DNA of 22,928 bases from RGIG1959 sp051877215. GTDB taxonomy: Bacteria > Bacillota > Clostridia > Oscillospirales > Acutalibacteraceae. The notes below the pieces were generated by a model, which worked only from the letters and a program-made list of their open reading frames with translations, was not told the origin of the DNA and searched no databases. Below, piece after piece: positions 1 through 5,592 of the stretch (its first letter is position 1; each line of letters begins with the position of its first letter). Where the stretch lies: assembly GCA_051877215.1 (NCBI GenBank), contig JBJEIR010000024.1, forward strand, positions 1 to 22,928. The letters are read 5' to 3'. A program made the translations under genes and the position numbers.

Positions 1-545
1 CGCTTTATCATCGCTTTTGCGCGACCCATTATGTGGTGCACACCAACGCCGCGCTGCCCGAAACCGCCTCAGAGGAGGACCTCGTGCGTTACCGCGAGCG
101 GGTCGCCGAGCGGCTGGAGCGTTTTCGCCGTATCTGTGAACGGGAGGGTGTCACGCTGCTGGTGGAAAATGTACTCGGAAACACGCCGCCCCTGTTTGAT
201 GAGGAACACTATCTGGCTTTGTTTGCGGACAATCCGGCTTTAAACGCCATTTTGGACACCGGGCACGCGCATGTCGCGCACTTTGATATGCTGCGCGTTC
301 AAAAAACGCTCGGACCCCGCCTGAAAGCGTACCATCTGCACGACAACGCCGGCGACGCCGACACCCATTCCCCCATCCTGACCGGTTTGTGCGGCGGAAT
401 CGATTGGCGGCGTTTTGCGCAGGGCGCGCTGCGCTATACGCCGACGGCGACGCTCACCTTTGAATACGGACAGGGCTTTGCCCCGCAATATATCCGCGAC
501 CGCGACAGGCTTTATGCTCTGCTGGATGCGGTCAAATCGGTATAA
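1..545 (+). CDS. Sugar phosphate isomerase/epimerase, TIM barrel (5'-truncated)
   Basis: The frame is open to the left edge (first full codon at 3), so only the C-terminal ~180 residues are present; a GTG at 33 is internal, not a start. The sequence fits the xylose isomerase-like TIM-barrel family (AP endonuclease 2 superfamily). Late-barrel strands carry the usual metal ligands: Glu in LLVENV, Asp and His in ILDTGHAHV, the HLHDN motif followed by a DTHSPI segment, and a final Glu in LTFEYG. Such enzymes isomerise or epimerise sugars or sugar phosphates in the cytoplasm with a divalent metal; the substrate cannot be read from this fragment. It is on the opposite strand to the next gene (lysC) and is not part of that operon. 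Family assignment is firm, exact function unknown. Confidence 0.8.
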   Translation, partial: LYHRFCATHYVVHTNAALPETASEEDLVRYRERVAERLERFRRICEREGVTLLVENVLGNTPPLFDEEHYLALFADNPALNAILDTGHAHVAHFDMLRVQKTLGPRLKAYHLHDNAGDADTHSPILTGLCGGIDWRRFAQGALRYTPTATLTFEYGQGFAPQYIRDRDRLYALLDAVKSV

Positions 546-572
546 TTCCCCTTTGTTCCCGCCACCGCCTCT

Positions 573-592
573 TCTGTGTAATGGGGAAAGAG
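573..592 (+). repeat. Short dispersed repeat, copy 1
   Basis: The 20-bp segment with core TGTGTAATGGGGA matches the reverse complement of 22812-22831 at 18 of 20 positions. A related but shorter form (CCCCTGTATAAGGAGAGG) occurs near 5462-5480. It probably belongs to the same family of intergenic elements as the palindromic repeats beside it. Confidence 0.5.
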
Positions 593-638
593 GGGTTGCA
601 ACGGCTCTATCCTCACAAACCTGCGTAAAGGACAGACA

Positions 639-702
639 ATCCCTCAGTCTCCGCCTTACGGCAAAGCCGGCTCCCTTTACAGAAGGGAGCCGAGGGAAAG
701 GG
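639..702 (+). repeat. Palindromic intergenic repeat, variant A
   Basis: The unit begins with ATCCCTCAGTC, has a small internal hairpin (CCGCCTTACGGC region), then the palindrome GGCTCCCTTTACAGAAGGGA and ends in GAGGGAAAGG. Its architecture (CCCTCAGTC head, inner hairpin, inverted CTCCCT/AGGGAG arms, AGGGAAAGGG tail) is the same as the unit at 800-862, but the central bases differ, so the two are subtypes of one family. Confidence 0.65.
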
Positions 703-799
703 CACCGTACCATCGTCTCGGGCAAAAATCTTTGATTTTTGACGGAGGGAGAGAAAATATACCTGATTATTACTTATTTCCGATGAATACAGAATGTTA

Positions 800-862
800 T
801 TATTCTCTCCCTCAGTCACCTGCGGTGACAGCTCCCTCGTCAGAGGGAGCCAAGGGAAAGGG
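800..862 (+). repeat. Palindromic intergenic repeat, variant B (copy 1)
   Basis: This 63-bp element matches the reverse complement of 22850-22912 with a single mismatch (G at 839 against A). It contains two nested inverted repeats, GTCACCTGCGGTGAC and CTCCCTCGTCAGAGGGAG. The near identity over 22 kb, against the divergence from variant A, suggests recent spread or gene conversion. It resembles repeats I associate with Faecalibacterium-like genomes; that link is from memory and not verified. Confidence 0.85.
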
Positions 863-894
863 AACTGACGCAATAAAAGATTTTTTGAAAAGTA

Positions 895-940
895 AACGCC
901 GCGGCACAGGAGAGATTCCTGCGCCGCGGCGTTGTTTTTT
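895..940 (+). terminator. Intrinsic terminator, possibly bidirectional
   Basis: Arms of 17 bp (895-911 and 917-933) pair with one A/C mismatch around a 5-nt loop. The stem is very GC-rich (CGCCGCGGC) and is followed on the plus strand by GTTTTTT. Read on the minus strand, the same stem is followed by a moderately T-rich stretch. It lies about 60-100 bp beyond the lysC stop and 350 bp beyond the isomerase stop, so it probably ends transcription from both convergent sides. Confidence 0.8.
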
Positions 941-1001
941 ATGATGTCACATGACAGCCGTCCGAGCGAAGCGGACGGGATATATCAACCGCGTATCGGT
1001 C

Positions 1002-1475
1002 TCAGTCGTCGAAGAACATACCGTGAACCGCCGCAACCGCACGCTCTGCGTCCGCCTTGTCGATGAGCACGGACACCTTGATTTCACTGGTGGAAATCAT
1101 CTGAAGGTTGATGTTGGCATCGGCGAGCGCCTCAAACATTTTCGAAGCCACACCCTCGTGGGTCTCCATGCCGGCGCCGACGATGGAAATCTTCGCGACA
1201 TTGGTGTCAAAGGAGATGTTTTTCGCACCGACCGAAGCGCAATAGTCGCGCAGCGCTTCGCACGCGTCCCCGCCGCTCTCGGCGGGAACGGTAAAGGTGA
1301 TGTCCTTGGTGCCGTCGCGGCCGACCGATTGCAGAATGATATCAACATTGATATGCGCCTTTGCCACACGGGAGAAAATTTTAAACGCAATACCGGGCTC
1401 GTCGGGAAGTCCGACGATACTCACACGCGCCACATTGTCATCCTTTGCCACACTCTTGACCAGCATTTTTTCCAT
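1002..1475 (-). CDS. lysC: Aspartate kinase beta subunit from internal in-frame start
   Basis: Inside lysC, codon 245 is an ATG at 1475-1473 preceded by a perfect AAGGAGGT (1483-1490) with a 7-nt spacer. Translation from here would give a 157-residue protein made only of the two ACT domains, starting MEKMLVKSV. In B. subtilis aspartokinase II, the beta subunit is made from just such an internal start and equals the C-terminal ~160 residues of alpha, forming the alpha2beta2 enzyme. The strength and spacing of the internal ribosome binding site here exceed that of the full-length start. That both products are made in this organism is inference from this match. Confidence 0.7.
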   Translation of the reverse strand: MEKMLVKSVAKDDNVARVSIVGLPDEPGIAFKIFSRVAKAHINVDIILQSVGRDGTKDITFTVPAESGGDACEALRDYCASVGAKNISFDTNVAKISIVGAGMETHEGVASKMFEALADANINLQMISTSEIKVSVLIDKADAERAVAAVHGMFFDD

Positions 1476-2207
1476 TTTGCAGACCTCCTTCACTTTGGTG
1501 CCGGGTTTTTGTGTCAGGCTGGACAGCACCTCCAGCTCGACATTGTATTTCTTTGCCATTTCCACGGAGCGGTTGTTGAGCACCTGCGCGCCGAGCGTTG
1601 CCAGCTCAAGCATTTCGTCGTAGGTAATCTCCTCCAGCTTGCGGGCGTTTTTGATTTTGCGCGGGTCGGCGGTGTATACGCCCTCCACATCGGTATAAAT
1701 CTGACACAAATCCGCCCGCATCGCCGCCGCAATCGCTACCGCGCTGGTATCCGAACCGCCGCGGCCGAGGGTGGTGATGTCGTCATACCGATTAAGCCCC
1801 TGGAAGCCCGCGACCACCACGATGCGCCGTTTGTCCAGCTCTTTGGAGATGCGTTCCGCCTGCACGCGCTTGATGCGCGCGGCCGAATAGGTGGAATTGG
1901 TCTGAAAGCCCGCCTGCCAGCCGAGCAGAGAAATGACGGGATAGCCGAGCTTTTCAATCGCCATCGCCAACAGGGAGATGGAAATTTGCTCGCCCGATGC
2001 GAGAAGCATATCCATTTCACGCTTGCTTGCGCGCGGATTGATCTCTTTTGCTTTTTCAATCAGGTCATCGGTGGTGTCTCCCTGCGCCGAAACCACCACG
2101 ACGACATCGTTGCCCTCATCGTATTTGGCGGTGACGATGCGCGCGACATTCATCACGCGCTCGGCATTTGCGACGGAGGTGCCGCCGAATTTCTGCACTA
2201 CCAACAT
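1002..2207 (-). CDS. lysC: Aspartate kinase (alpha subunit)
   Basis: The protein has 401 residues and phosphorylates L-aspartate with ATP, the first committed step to lysine, threonine and methionine. The N-terminus has the aspartokinase signature KFGGTSV (residues 6-12); the kinase core includes GRGGSDTSA; two ACT domains fill about residues 260-401. I chose ATG 2207 because it opens directly into MLVVQKFGG and has AAGGAAGGGG upstream; the longer form from 2258 adds an atypical tail. Length fits the single-function Bacillus-type LysC (about 400 residues). It is the last gene of the pheB-hom-thrB-lysC run, 117 bp after thrB. An internal start for a beta subunit is listed separately. No lysine riboswitch is visible in front of it. 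Confidence 0.95.
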   Translation of the reverse strand: MLVVQKFGGTSVANAERVMNVARIVTAKYDEGNDVVVVVSAQGDTTDDLIEKAKEINPRASKREMDMLLASGEQISISLLAMAIEKLGYPVISLLGWQAGFQTNSTYSAARIKRVQAERISKELDKRRIVVVAGFQGLNRYDDITTLGRGGSDTSAVAIAAAMRADLCQIYTDVEGVYTADPRKIKNARKLEEITYDEMLELATLGAQVLNNRSVEMAKKYNVELEVLSSLTQKPGTKVKEVCKMEKMLVKSVAKDDNVARVSIVGLPDEPGIAFKIFSRVAKAHINVDIILQSVGRDGTKDITFTVPAESGGDACEALRDYCASVGAKNISFDTNVAKISIVGAGMETHEGVASKMFEALADANINLQMISTSEIKVSVLIDKADAERAVAAVHGMFFDD

Positions 2208-2287
2208 TTTGTGTGCCCCTTCCTTTCCTTCTTTGAAAAGCGACAGGCGCTGCCGCACGCAAACCCGACAGACCCCGCTTTGTTATG

Positions 2288-2312
2288 AAAAACGGCATAC
2301 CGCCGCTTTTTT
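2288..2312 (-). terminator. Weak hairpin with U-tract between thrB and lysC
   Basis: On the minus strand an A5-G-CGGC arm faces GCCG-TTTTT around a GGTAT loop, 13 nt after the thrB stop. With one bulged G it gives 9 pairs ending in five T. It is too weak to be a confident terminator but could lower lysC expression relative to hom and thrB, or mark an mRNA processing site. Confidence 0.3.
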
Positions 2313-2324
2313 CCGTTTACCGCA

Positions 2325-3218
2325 TCATTCAAACGAAACGCTCGCGCCGTTTGAATCACAGGAATAGAGCCCCACCTGCCAGCCGTTCAGTCCCATCTCA
2401 CACAGGCGTTTTTGTGCCTGCTCACCGAATTCCTCTGCGTGCGCAGTATCTATAATGGCGAGAATGGACGGTCCTGCGCCGCTGATGCAGACACCGTAGG
2501 CTCCGAGCTCATAGGCAAGATAGAAAATCTGATCCGCGCCGTCGATCATCGGGAACCGATACGGCTGATGCAGGCGATCCTGCACCCCGAAGCGCAGATT
2601 TTCCAAGCTGCCCGAAAAAAGAGAGGCGGTCATCAGCGCCGCGCGCGACAGATTATATACGCTGTCCTCCCGCGAGACACGCTCCGGCAGCACCGCGCGC
2701 GCCACCGCCGTTTTCAATTCAAAATCGGGAATAAACAATGCAAAGCGAATGCGCTCGGACACCGGCACGCTGACCGAATGAACCTTGTTGCCCTCGATCA
2801 CCGAGGTGACCAGGCCCCCGCACATGGCGGGCGCCACATTGTCGGGATGCCCCTCGAGCTGCGCCGCCAAATCGAGCAGGTCTGTGCGGCTCAGCGGACT
2901 GCCCATCAGCGTATTGGCGCCGAGCAGCCCCGCCACCAGACACGCGGAGGAGCTGCCGAGTCCTCTCGTCATCGGGATGTGATCCTCCTGCACGATATGC
3001 AGGCCGTGAAACGGTCTGCCGCAGCGCAAAAACAGCTGCTTTGCCGTCTGATAAATCATATTTTGTTCGTTTTGAGGAACGGTGGCGTTGGCGGTCTCAA
3101 TCAGACAGCCGTCCGCCTCCTCCATATGCACCGTATTGTAAAGCGTCAGTGCCAGACCGAGCGCGTCAAAGCCTGCGCCCAAATTGGCGCTTGACGCGGG
3201 AACGGTAACCTTGATCAT
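2325..3218 (-). CDS. thrB: Homoserine kinase
   Basis: This 297-residue GHMP-family kinase transfers the ATP gamma phosphate to L-homoserine, making O-phosphohomoserine for threonine synthase. The N-terminus has the family start VTVPASSANLGAGFDALGLAL, and the phosphate-binding loop is PMTRGLGSSSACL at residues 82-94. The C-terminal GAGPSILAI segment is the usual third GHMP motif. Length is typical (about 290-310). The ATG at 3218 sits 17 nt after the hom stop, and its ribosome binding site (AAAGGGG) overlaps that stop, so translation is probably coupled to hom. Threonine synthase (thrC) is not in the window. Confidence 0.96.
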   Translation of the reverse strand: MIKVTVPASSANLGAGFDALGLALTLYNTVHMEEADGCLIETANATVPQNEQNMIYQTAKQLFLRCGRPFHGLHIVQEDHIPMTRGLGSSSACLVAGLLGANTLMGSPLSRTDLLDLAAQLEGHPDNVAPAMCGGLVTSVIEGNKVHSVSVPVSERIRFALFIPDFELKTAVARAVLPERVSREDSVYNLSRAALMTASLFSGSLENLRFGVQDRLHQPYRFPMIDGADQIFYLAYELGAYGVCISGAGPSILAIIDTAHAEEFGEQAQKRLCEMGLNGWQVGLYSCDSNGASVSFE

Positions 3219-3235
3219 GATGGATATTCGCCCCT

Positions 3236-4471
3236 TTACTGCGCAAGCCGGATACAGCTTTGTACGGCGGCACCGCGCAGCGCTGCCAGCTTGTCGCCGA
3301 GAACCTTTTCATTCATCACCGGCGTAATAAAGCACAGTTCACCGTCCGGCGCATCCGGCAGTGTCAGCCATTTCACATCGCCGAAGGTCGCATGGACAGC
3401 CGCCGTCACCGTGCTTTGCTGTGCACCGGACAGCCGCACCATCGCCGCGGTCTGATCCTCGGTATACGGCACCACATAATCGGGCGAGCCTTTTTCCCAG
3501 CCGATCCATTTGCGCGCGCCCATGTGCTTTGCTTCATCAATGACATCGGCGACCACCGCCGACGCCGTCGGCAGCTTTCCTGCGCCGCGTCCGTAAAACA
3601 TCACATCGCCGATGACATCGCCGCGCACCATAATGCCGTTGAACACATCACGCACCTGTGCCAGCAGATTGTCCTGCGGCAGCACCATCGGCGCGACGAT
3701 GCAGGAAATATGTCCGTCCGCGCGTTTTTTGGCGCGGCCGATCAGCTTGATGACGCCGCCCGCCTGTGACGCATAGCGCACATCGGTCAGCGATACAAAG
3801 CGAATTCCCTCGGTGTATACCTGATCGGGATAGACATGCTTGCCGAAAGCGAGTGACGCAAGAATGCAGATTTTGCGGGAAGCGTCATGCCCGTCAATGT
3901 CCGCAGACGGATCGCGCTCGGCATAGCCGAGCGACTGCGCCAGCGCCAGCGCATCCTCAAACGACATATCCTCCTCAATCATTTTTGTCAGCATAAAATT
4001 GGTGGTACCGTTGAGGATTCCCGCAATTTCATATACCTCATTCGCGGCAAGGCACTGATCCAGCGGGCGCAAAATGGGAATGCCGCCGCCGACGCTCGCC
4101 TCGAAAAGGAAATTCAGATTGTTCTTGCGCGCCAGCGCCAACAGTTCGTCTCCCTTGGCGGCAACCAGCTCTTTATTGGAGGTGACAACGCTTTTGCCGT
4201 TTTCCAAACAGCTCTTGACAAAGTCATACGCCGGATGCAAGCCGCCCATGGTCTCCACCACAATGCGGATATCGGGGTCGCCGATCAGCTCCTGCGAATC
4301 CTTTGTAAAGCGGTCGGCAAACGGGCTGTCCGGAAAATCGCGCAAATCCAAAATCCGTTTAATCTCGATGCGGTCCCCCGCCTTTTTGGCGATGCTGTCG
4401 GCATTTTTGAGCAATACCTCCGCCACACCGGAGCCGACGACGCCGTGTCCCATGATTCCCACATATATCAT
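3236..4471 (-). CDS. hom: Homoserine dehydrogenase
   Basis: The 411-residue enzyme reduces aspartate semialdehyde to homoserine with NAD(P)H. A Rossmann nucleotide-binding motif GIMGHGVVGSG opens the protein (residues 5-15); the catalytic core shows TSNKELVA (97-104), EASVGGGIPIL (124-134), NGTTNFML (154-161) and the substrate region DIDGHDASRK with its catalytic Lys near 200. An ACT-type regulatory domain follows from about residue 340, which suggests threonine feedback control, as in the Gram-positive enzymes. Its ATG overlaps the stop of the upstream PheB-like gene by 4 nt (ATGA), a translational coupling arrangement. It is slightly shorter than the B. subtilis protein but has no missing core motif. 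Confidence 0.97.
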   Translation of the reverse strand: MIYVGIMGHGVVGSGVAEVLLKNADSIAKKAGDRIEIKRILDLRDFPDSPFADRFTKDSQELIGDPDIRIVVETMGGLHPAYDFVKSCLENGKSVVTSNKELVAAKGDELLALARKNNLNFLFEASVGGGIPILRPLDQCLAANEVYEIAGILNGTTNFMLTKMIEEDMSFEDALALAQSLGYAERDPSADIDGHDASRKICILASLAFGKHVYPDQVYTEGIRFVSLTDVRYASQAGGVIKLIGRAKKRADGHISCIVAPMVLPQDNLLAQVRDVFNGIMVRGDVIGDVMFYGRGAGKLPTASAVVADVIDEAKHMGARKWIGWEKGSPDYVVPYTEDQTAAMVRLSGAQQSTVTAAVHATFGDVKWLTLPDAPDGELCFITPVMNEKVLGDKLAALRGAAVQSCIRLAQ

Positions 4472-4992
4472 GTCTCTGTCACACCCTTCTTGGTTGCTTT
4501 TGTCTGTGCGCTGCGCGCGGTCTTTGCGGAAAACGCCCCCGGCGGAAGACCTTCGCCGCTCACGCCGGAAATTTTTCGCACGCCGGTAAGCGCGGAGAGC
4601 TGTTGTATAAACCGATCCGCCGCCATCGTCATGCGGTCGGTGCGGGCGGAAATCGACACCGTCGCCGTGCCGTCCGCCGGAATATTCTGATTGACGGTAA
4701 GCACATTGGCGCCCGCCCCCGCAAACGCCGTCAGCACAGAGGACAGCACCCCCGGCCGATCGCTGAGCACAAAATGAACGGTCAGAATACGACCCGCTCC
4801 GTCGTCATACGGAAAAACCGTATCCTTATATTTATAAAACGCACTGCGGGACAACCCGGCGCGCCGCGCCGCCTCCGAAGCGGAGGCCGCCTCTCCCGAT
4901 GCAAGCAGGCGCTTTGCCAGCAATACCTTTTCAAATACCTCCGGCAGCACGGACACATCCACCAGGAGTAATTGGGCGCCGCTGTCGCTCAT
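4468..4992 (-). CDS. pheB: ACT domain protein of the PheB/UPF0735 family
   Basis: The 174-residue protein has the UPF0735 (PheB) layout. A helical N-terminus with a helix-turn-helix-like stretch (residues ~35-58) ends in the family hallmark SRSAFYKYKDTVFPY, and a single ACT domain spans about 67-145 (ILTVHFVLSDRPGVLSSVLTAF). ACT domains bind amino acids; B. subtilis PheB sits beside pheA, but its biochemical role is not established as far as I know. Here it leads the hom-thrB-lysC operon and overlaps hom by 4 nt, hinting at a sensor for the aspartate pathway. A Lys/Ala-rich tail of about 30 residues extends past the usual end. I chose ATG 4992, with GGGGGG 10 nt upstream; a longer reading from TTG 5115 adds a low-complexity basic stretch and is unlikely. 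Confidence 0.85.
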   Translation of the reverse strand: MSDSGAQLLLVDVSVLPEVFEKVLLAKRLLASGEAASASEAARRAGLSRSAFYKYKDTVFPYDDGAGRILTVHFVLSDRPGVLSSVLTAFAGAGANVLTVNQNIPADGTATVSISARTDRMTMAADRFIQQLSALTGVRKISGVSGEGLPPGAFSAKTARSAQTKATKKGVTET

Positions 4993-5138
4993 ATGCGTTT
5001 TTTCCCCCCATTCGCGTTTCGCCGTTTTCTCAACGCGCGTCTGCCGCGTGCCGCGCTTTGCGCCGCGCCGTTTTTTTCTGCGGTGCTGTCGGGCACAAGT
5101 GTCCTCTGCTCGCAAACGCGTGTTTCGTCACGGTGTAC

Positions 5139-5167
5139 ACTATAACACGATTGACCGCAGATTTCAA
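5139..5167 (-). promoter_or_regulatory. Sigma-A-type promoter of the pheB-hom-thrB-lysC operon
   Basis: On the minus strand TTGAAA (5167-5162) is followed after exactly 17 bp by TATAGT (5144-5139), preceded by T. Both hexamers match the housekeeping consensus well (5/6 each). Transcription would start near 5132 and give a leader of about 140 nt before the ATG at 4992. Confidence 0.75.
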
Positions 5168-5222
5168 GGGAAATGACCGTCTTTTTTTTGCTTTTTTCCA
5201 TTTTGCGCAAAGCGTACAAAAA

Positions 5223-5246
5223 GCGTGTGGAAAAGCGTGTGGAAAA
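5223..5246 (+). repeat. Tandem 12-bp repeat with DnaA-box-like cores
   Basis: Two copies of TGTGGAAAA lie exactly 12 bp apart (5226-5234 and 5238-5246) within the repeating unit GCGTGTGGAAAA. TGTGGAAAA differs from the reverse-complement DnaA box TGTGGATAA at one base. It lies about 60-85 bp upstream of the pheB operon promoter, so it could equally be an operator or an inert repeat. Confidence 0.4.
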
Positions 5247-5363
5247 CCCTCTCTTTTACAGCCTTTTTGGGGAATAGATCCGCCGCAAAGCGGCAATGCC
5301 CGTACAGCGGCCGCACAAAAACGCGCTCTTAGCAGTTTACGCGCCCCGTGCGATTTGTGGCAC

Positions 5364-5389
5364 ACCGCCGCGGTGCGGCGGCGGTTTTT
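5364..5389 (+). terminator. Orphan plus-strand terminator-like hairpin
   Basis: ACCGCCG (5364-5370) pairs with CGGCGGT (5379-5385) and is followed at once by TTTT. There is no plus-strand gene upstream for several kilobases. It may end a small RNA or antisense transcript, or be a chance GC-rich hairpin. Confidence 0.35.
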
Positions 5390-5413
5390 CACTTGGACGA
5401 ATGCGCTTTATCC

Positions 5414-5439
5414 GACTCCCTTTACACAAGGGAGCCGAG
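5414..5439 (+). repeat. Palindromic repeat fragment (variant A core)
   Basis: GACTCCCTTTACACAAGGGA followed by GCCGAG matches the central palindrome of the unit at 669-695 with a few differences; the AGGGAAAGG tail is missing. A second palindrome, CCTCCCCTGTATAAGGAGAGG, follows at about 5460-5480. Confidence 0.55.
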
Positions 5440-5503
5440 AAATTTGCGGCATACCGAAACCTCCCCTGTATAAGGAGAGGTAAAGGATTGTTTTTTGACG
5501 CAC

Positions 5504-5539
5504 AAAGCCCCATGCGCAAAAAGCGGCGCATGGGGCTTT
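5504..5539 (-). terminator. Intrinsic terminator of gyrA
   Basis: Perfect 14-bp arms (5504-5517 and 5526-5539; AAAGCCCCATGCGC) surround an 8-nt loop, about 55 nt beyond the gyrA stop. The T-tract on the minus strand is short (the stem ends CTTT, then GTGCG), so the stem, not the tract, is the strong part. Confidence 0.75.
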
Positions 5540-5592
5540 TCAAGCTGTCAAAACAGTTCGTTTTCGGACTCTCTGTATAAAGGGACGAGGGC

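Larger units (their letters stand above)
546..1001. other. Gene-free intergenic stretch with repeat mosaic
   Basis: This is a convergent intergenic region of about 456 bp between the isomerase gene and lysC. I see no credible gene. It contains a short repeat with a diverged partner near the right edge (573-592), two palindromic repeat units (639-702 and 800-862), a small perfect hairpin of 8-bp arms at 725-743, an inverted fragment of the repeat head just after it (about 741-755), a strong intrinsic terminator (895-940), and a 7-bp hairpin at 958-978. The repeat content implies accumulation of dispersed non-coding elements rather than decayed coding sequence. Confidence 0.6.
4993..5592. other. 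600-bp gene-free region between pheB and gyrA
   Basis: No convincing gene is present. From right to left it holds the gyrA terminator hairpin (5504-5539), a short repeat fragment near 5460-5486, a palindromic repeat fragment (5414-5439), a plus-strand terminator-like hairpin without an obvious gene (5364-5389), a tandem 12-bp repeat with two TGTGGAAAA motifs (5223-5246), and the promoter for the pheB operon (5139-5167) with a roughly 140-nt leader. The leader lacks the T-box consensus and shows no riboswitch I recognise. Confidence 0.55.

Noticed and set aside
2208..2258. Longer LysC start at 2258 (17 extra residues).
   Set aside because: The extra residues are not part of the family, and the start at 2207 has a good site and the standard N-terminus.
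951..2288. Long open frame (445 codons) on the plus strand opposite lysC.
   Set aside because: It is the antisense shadow of a GC-rich gene; the product is His/Arg/Gly-rich with no family match, and lysC on the other strand is unambiguous.
4993..5132. Leader of the pheB-hom-thrB-lysC operon examined for a T-box or lysine riboswitch.
   Set aside because: No T-box consensus (GGTGG-type bulge), no specifier loop and no lysine aptamer features could be seen.
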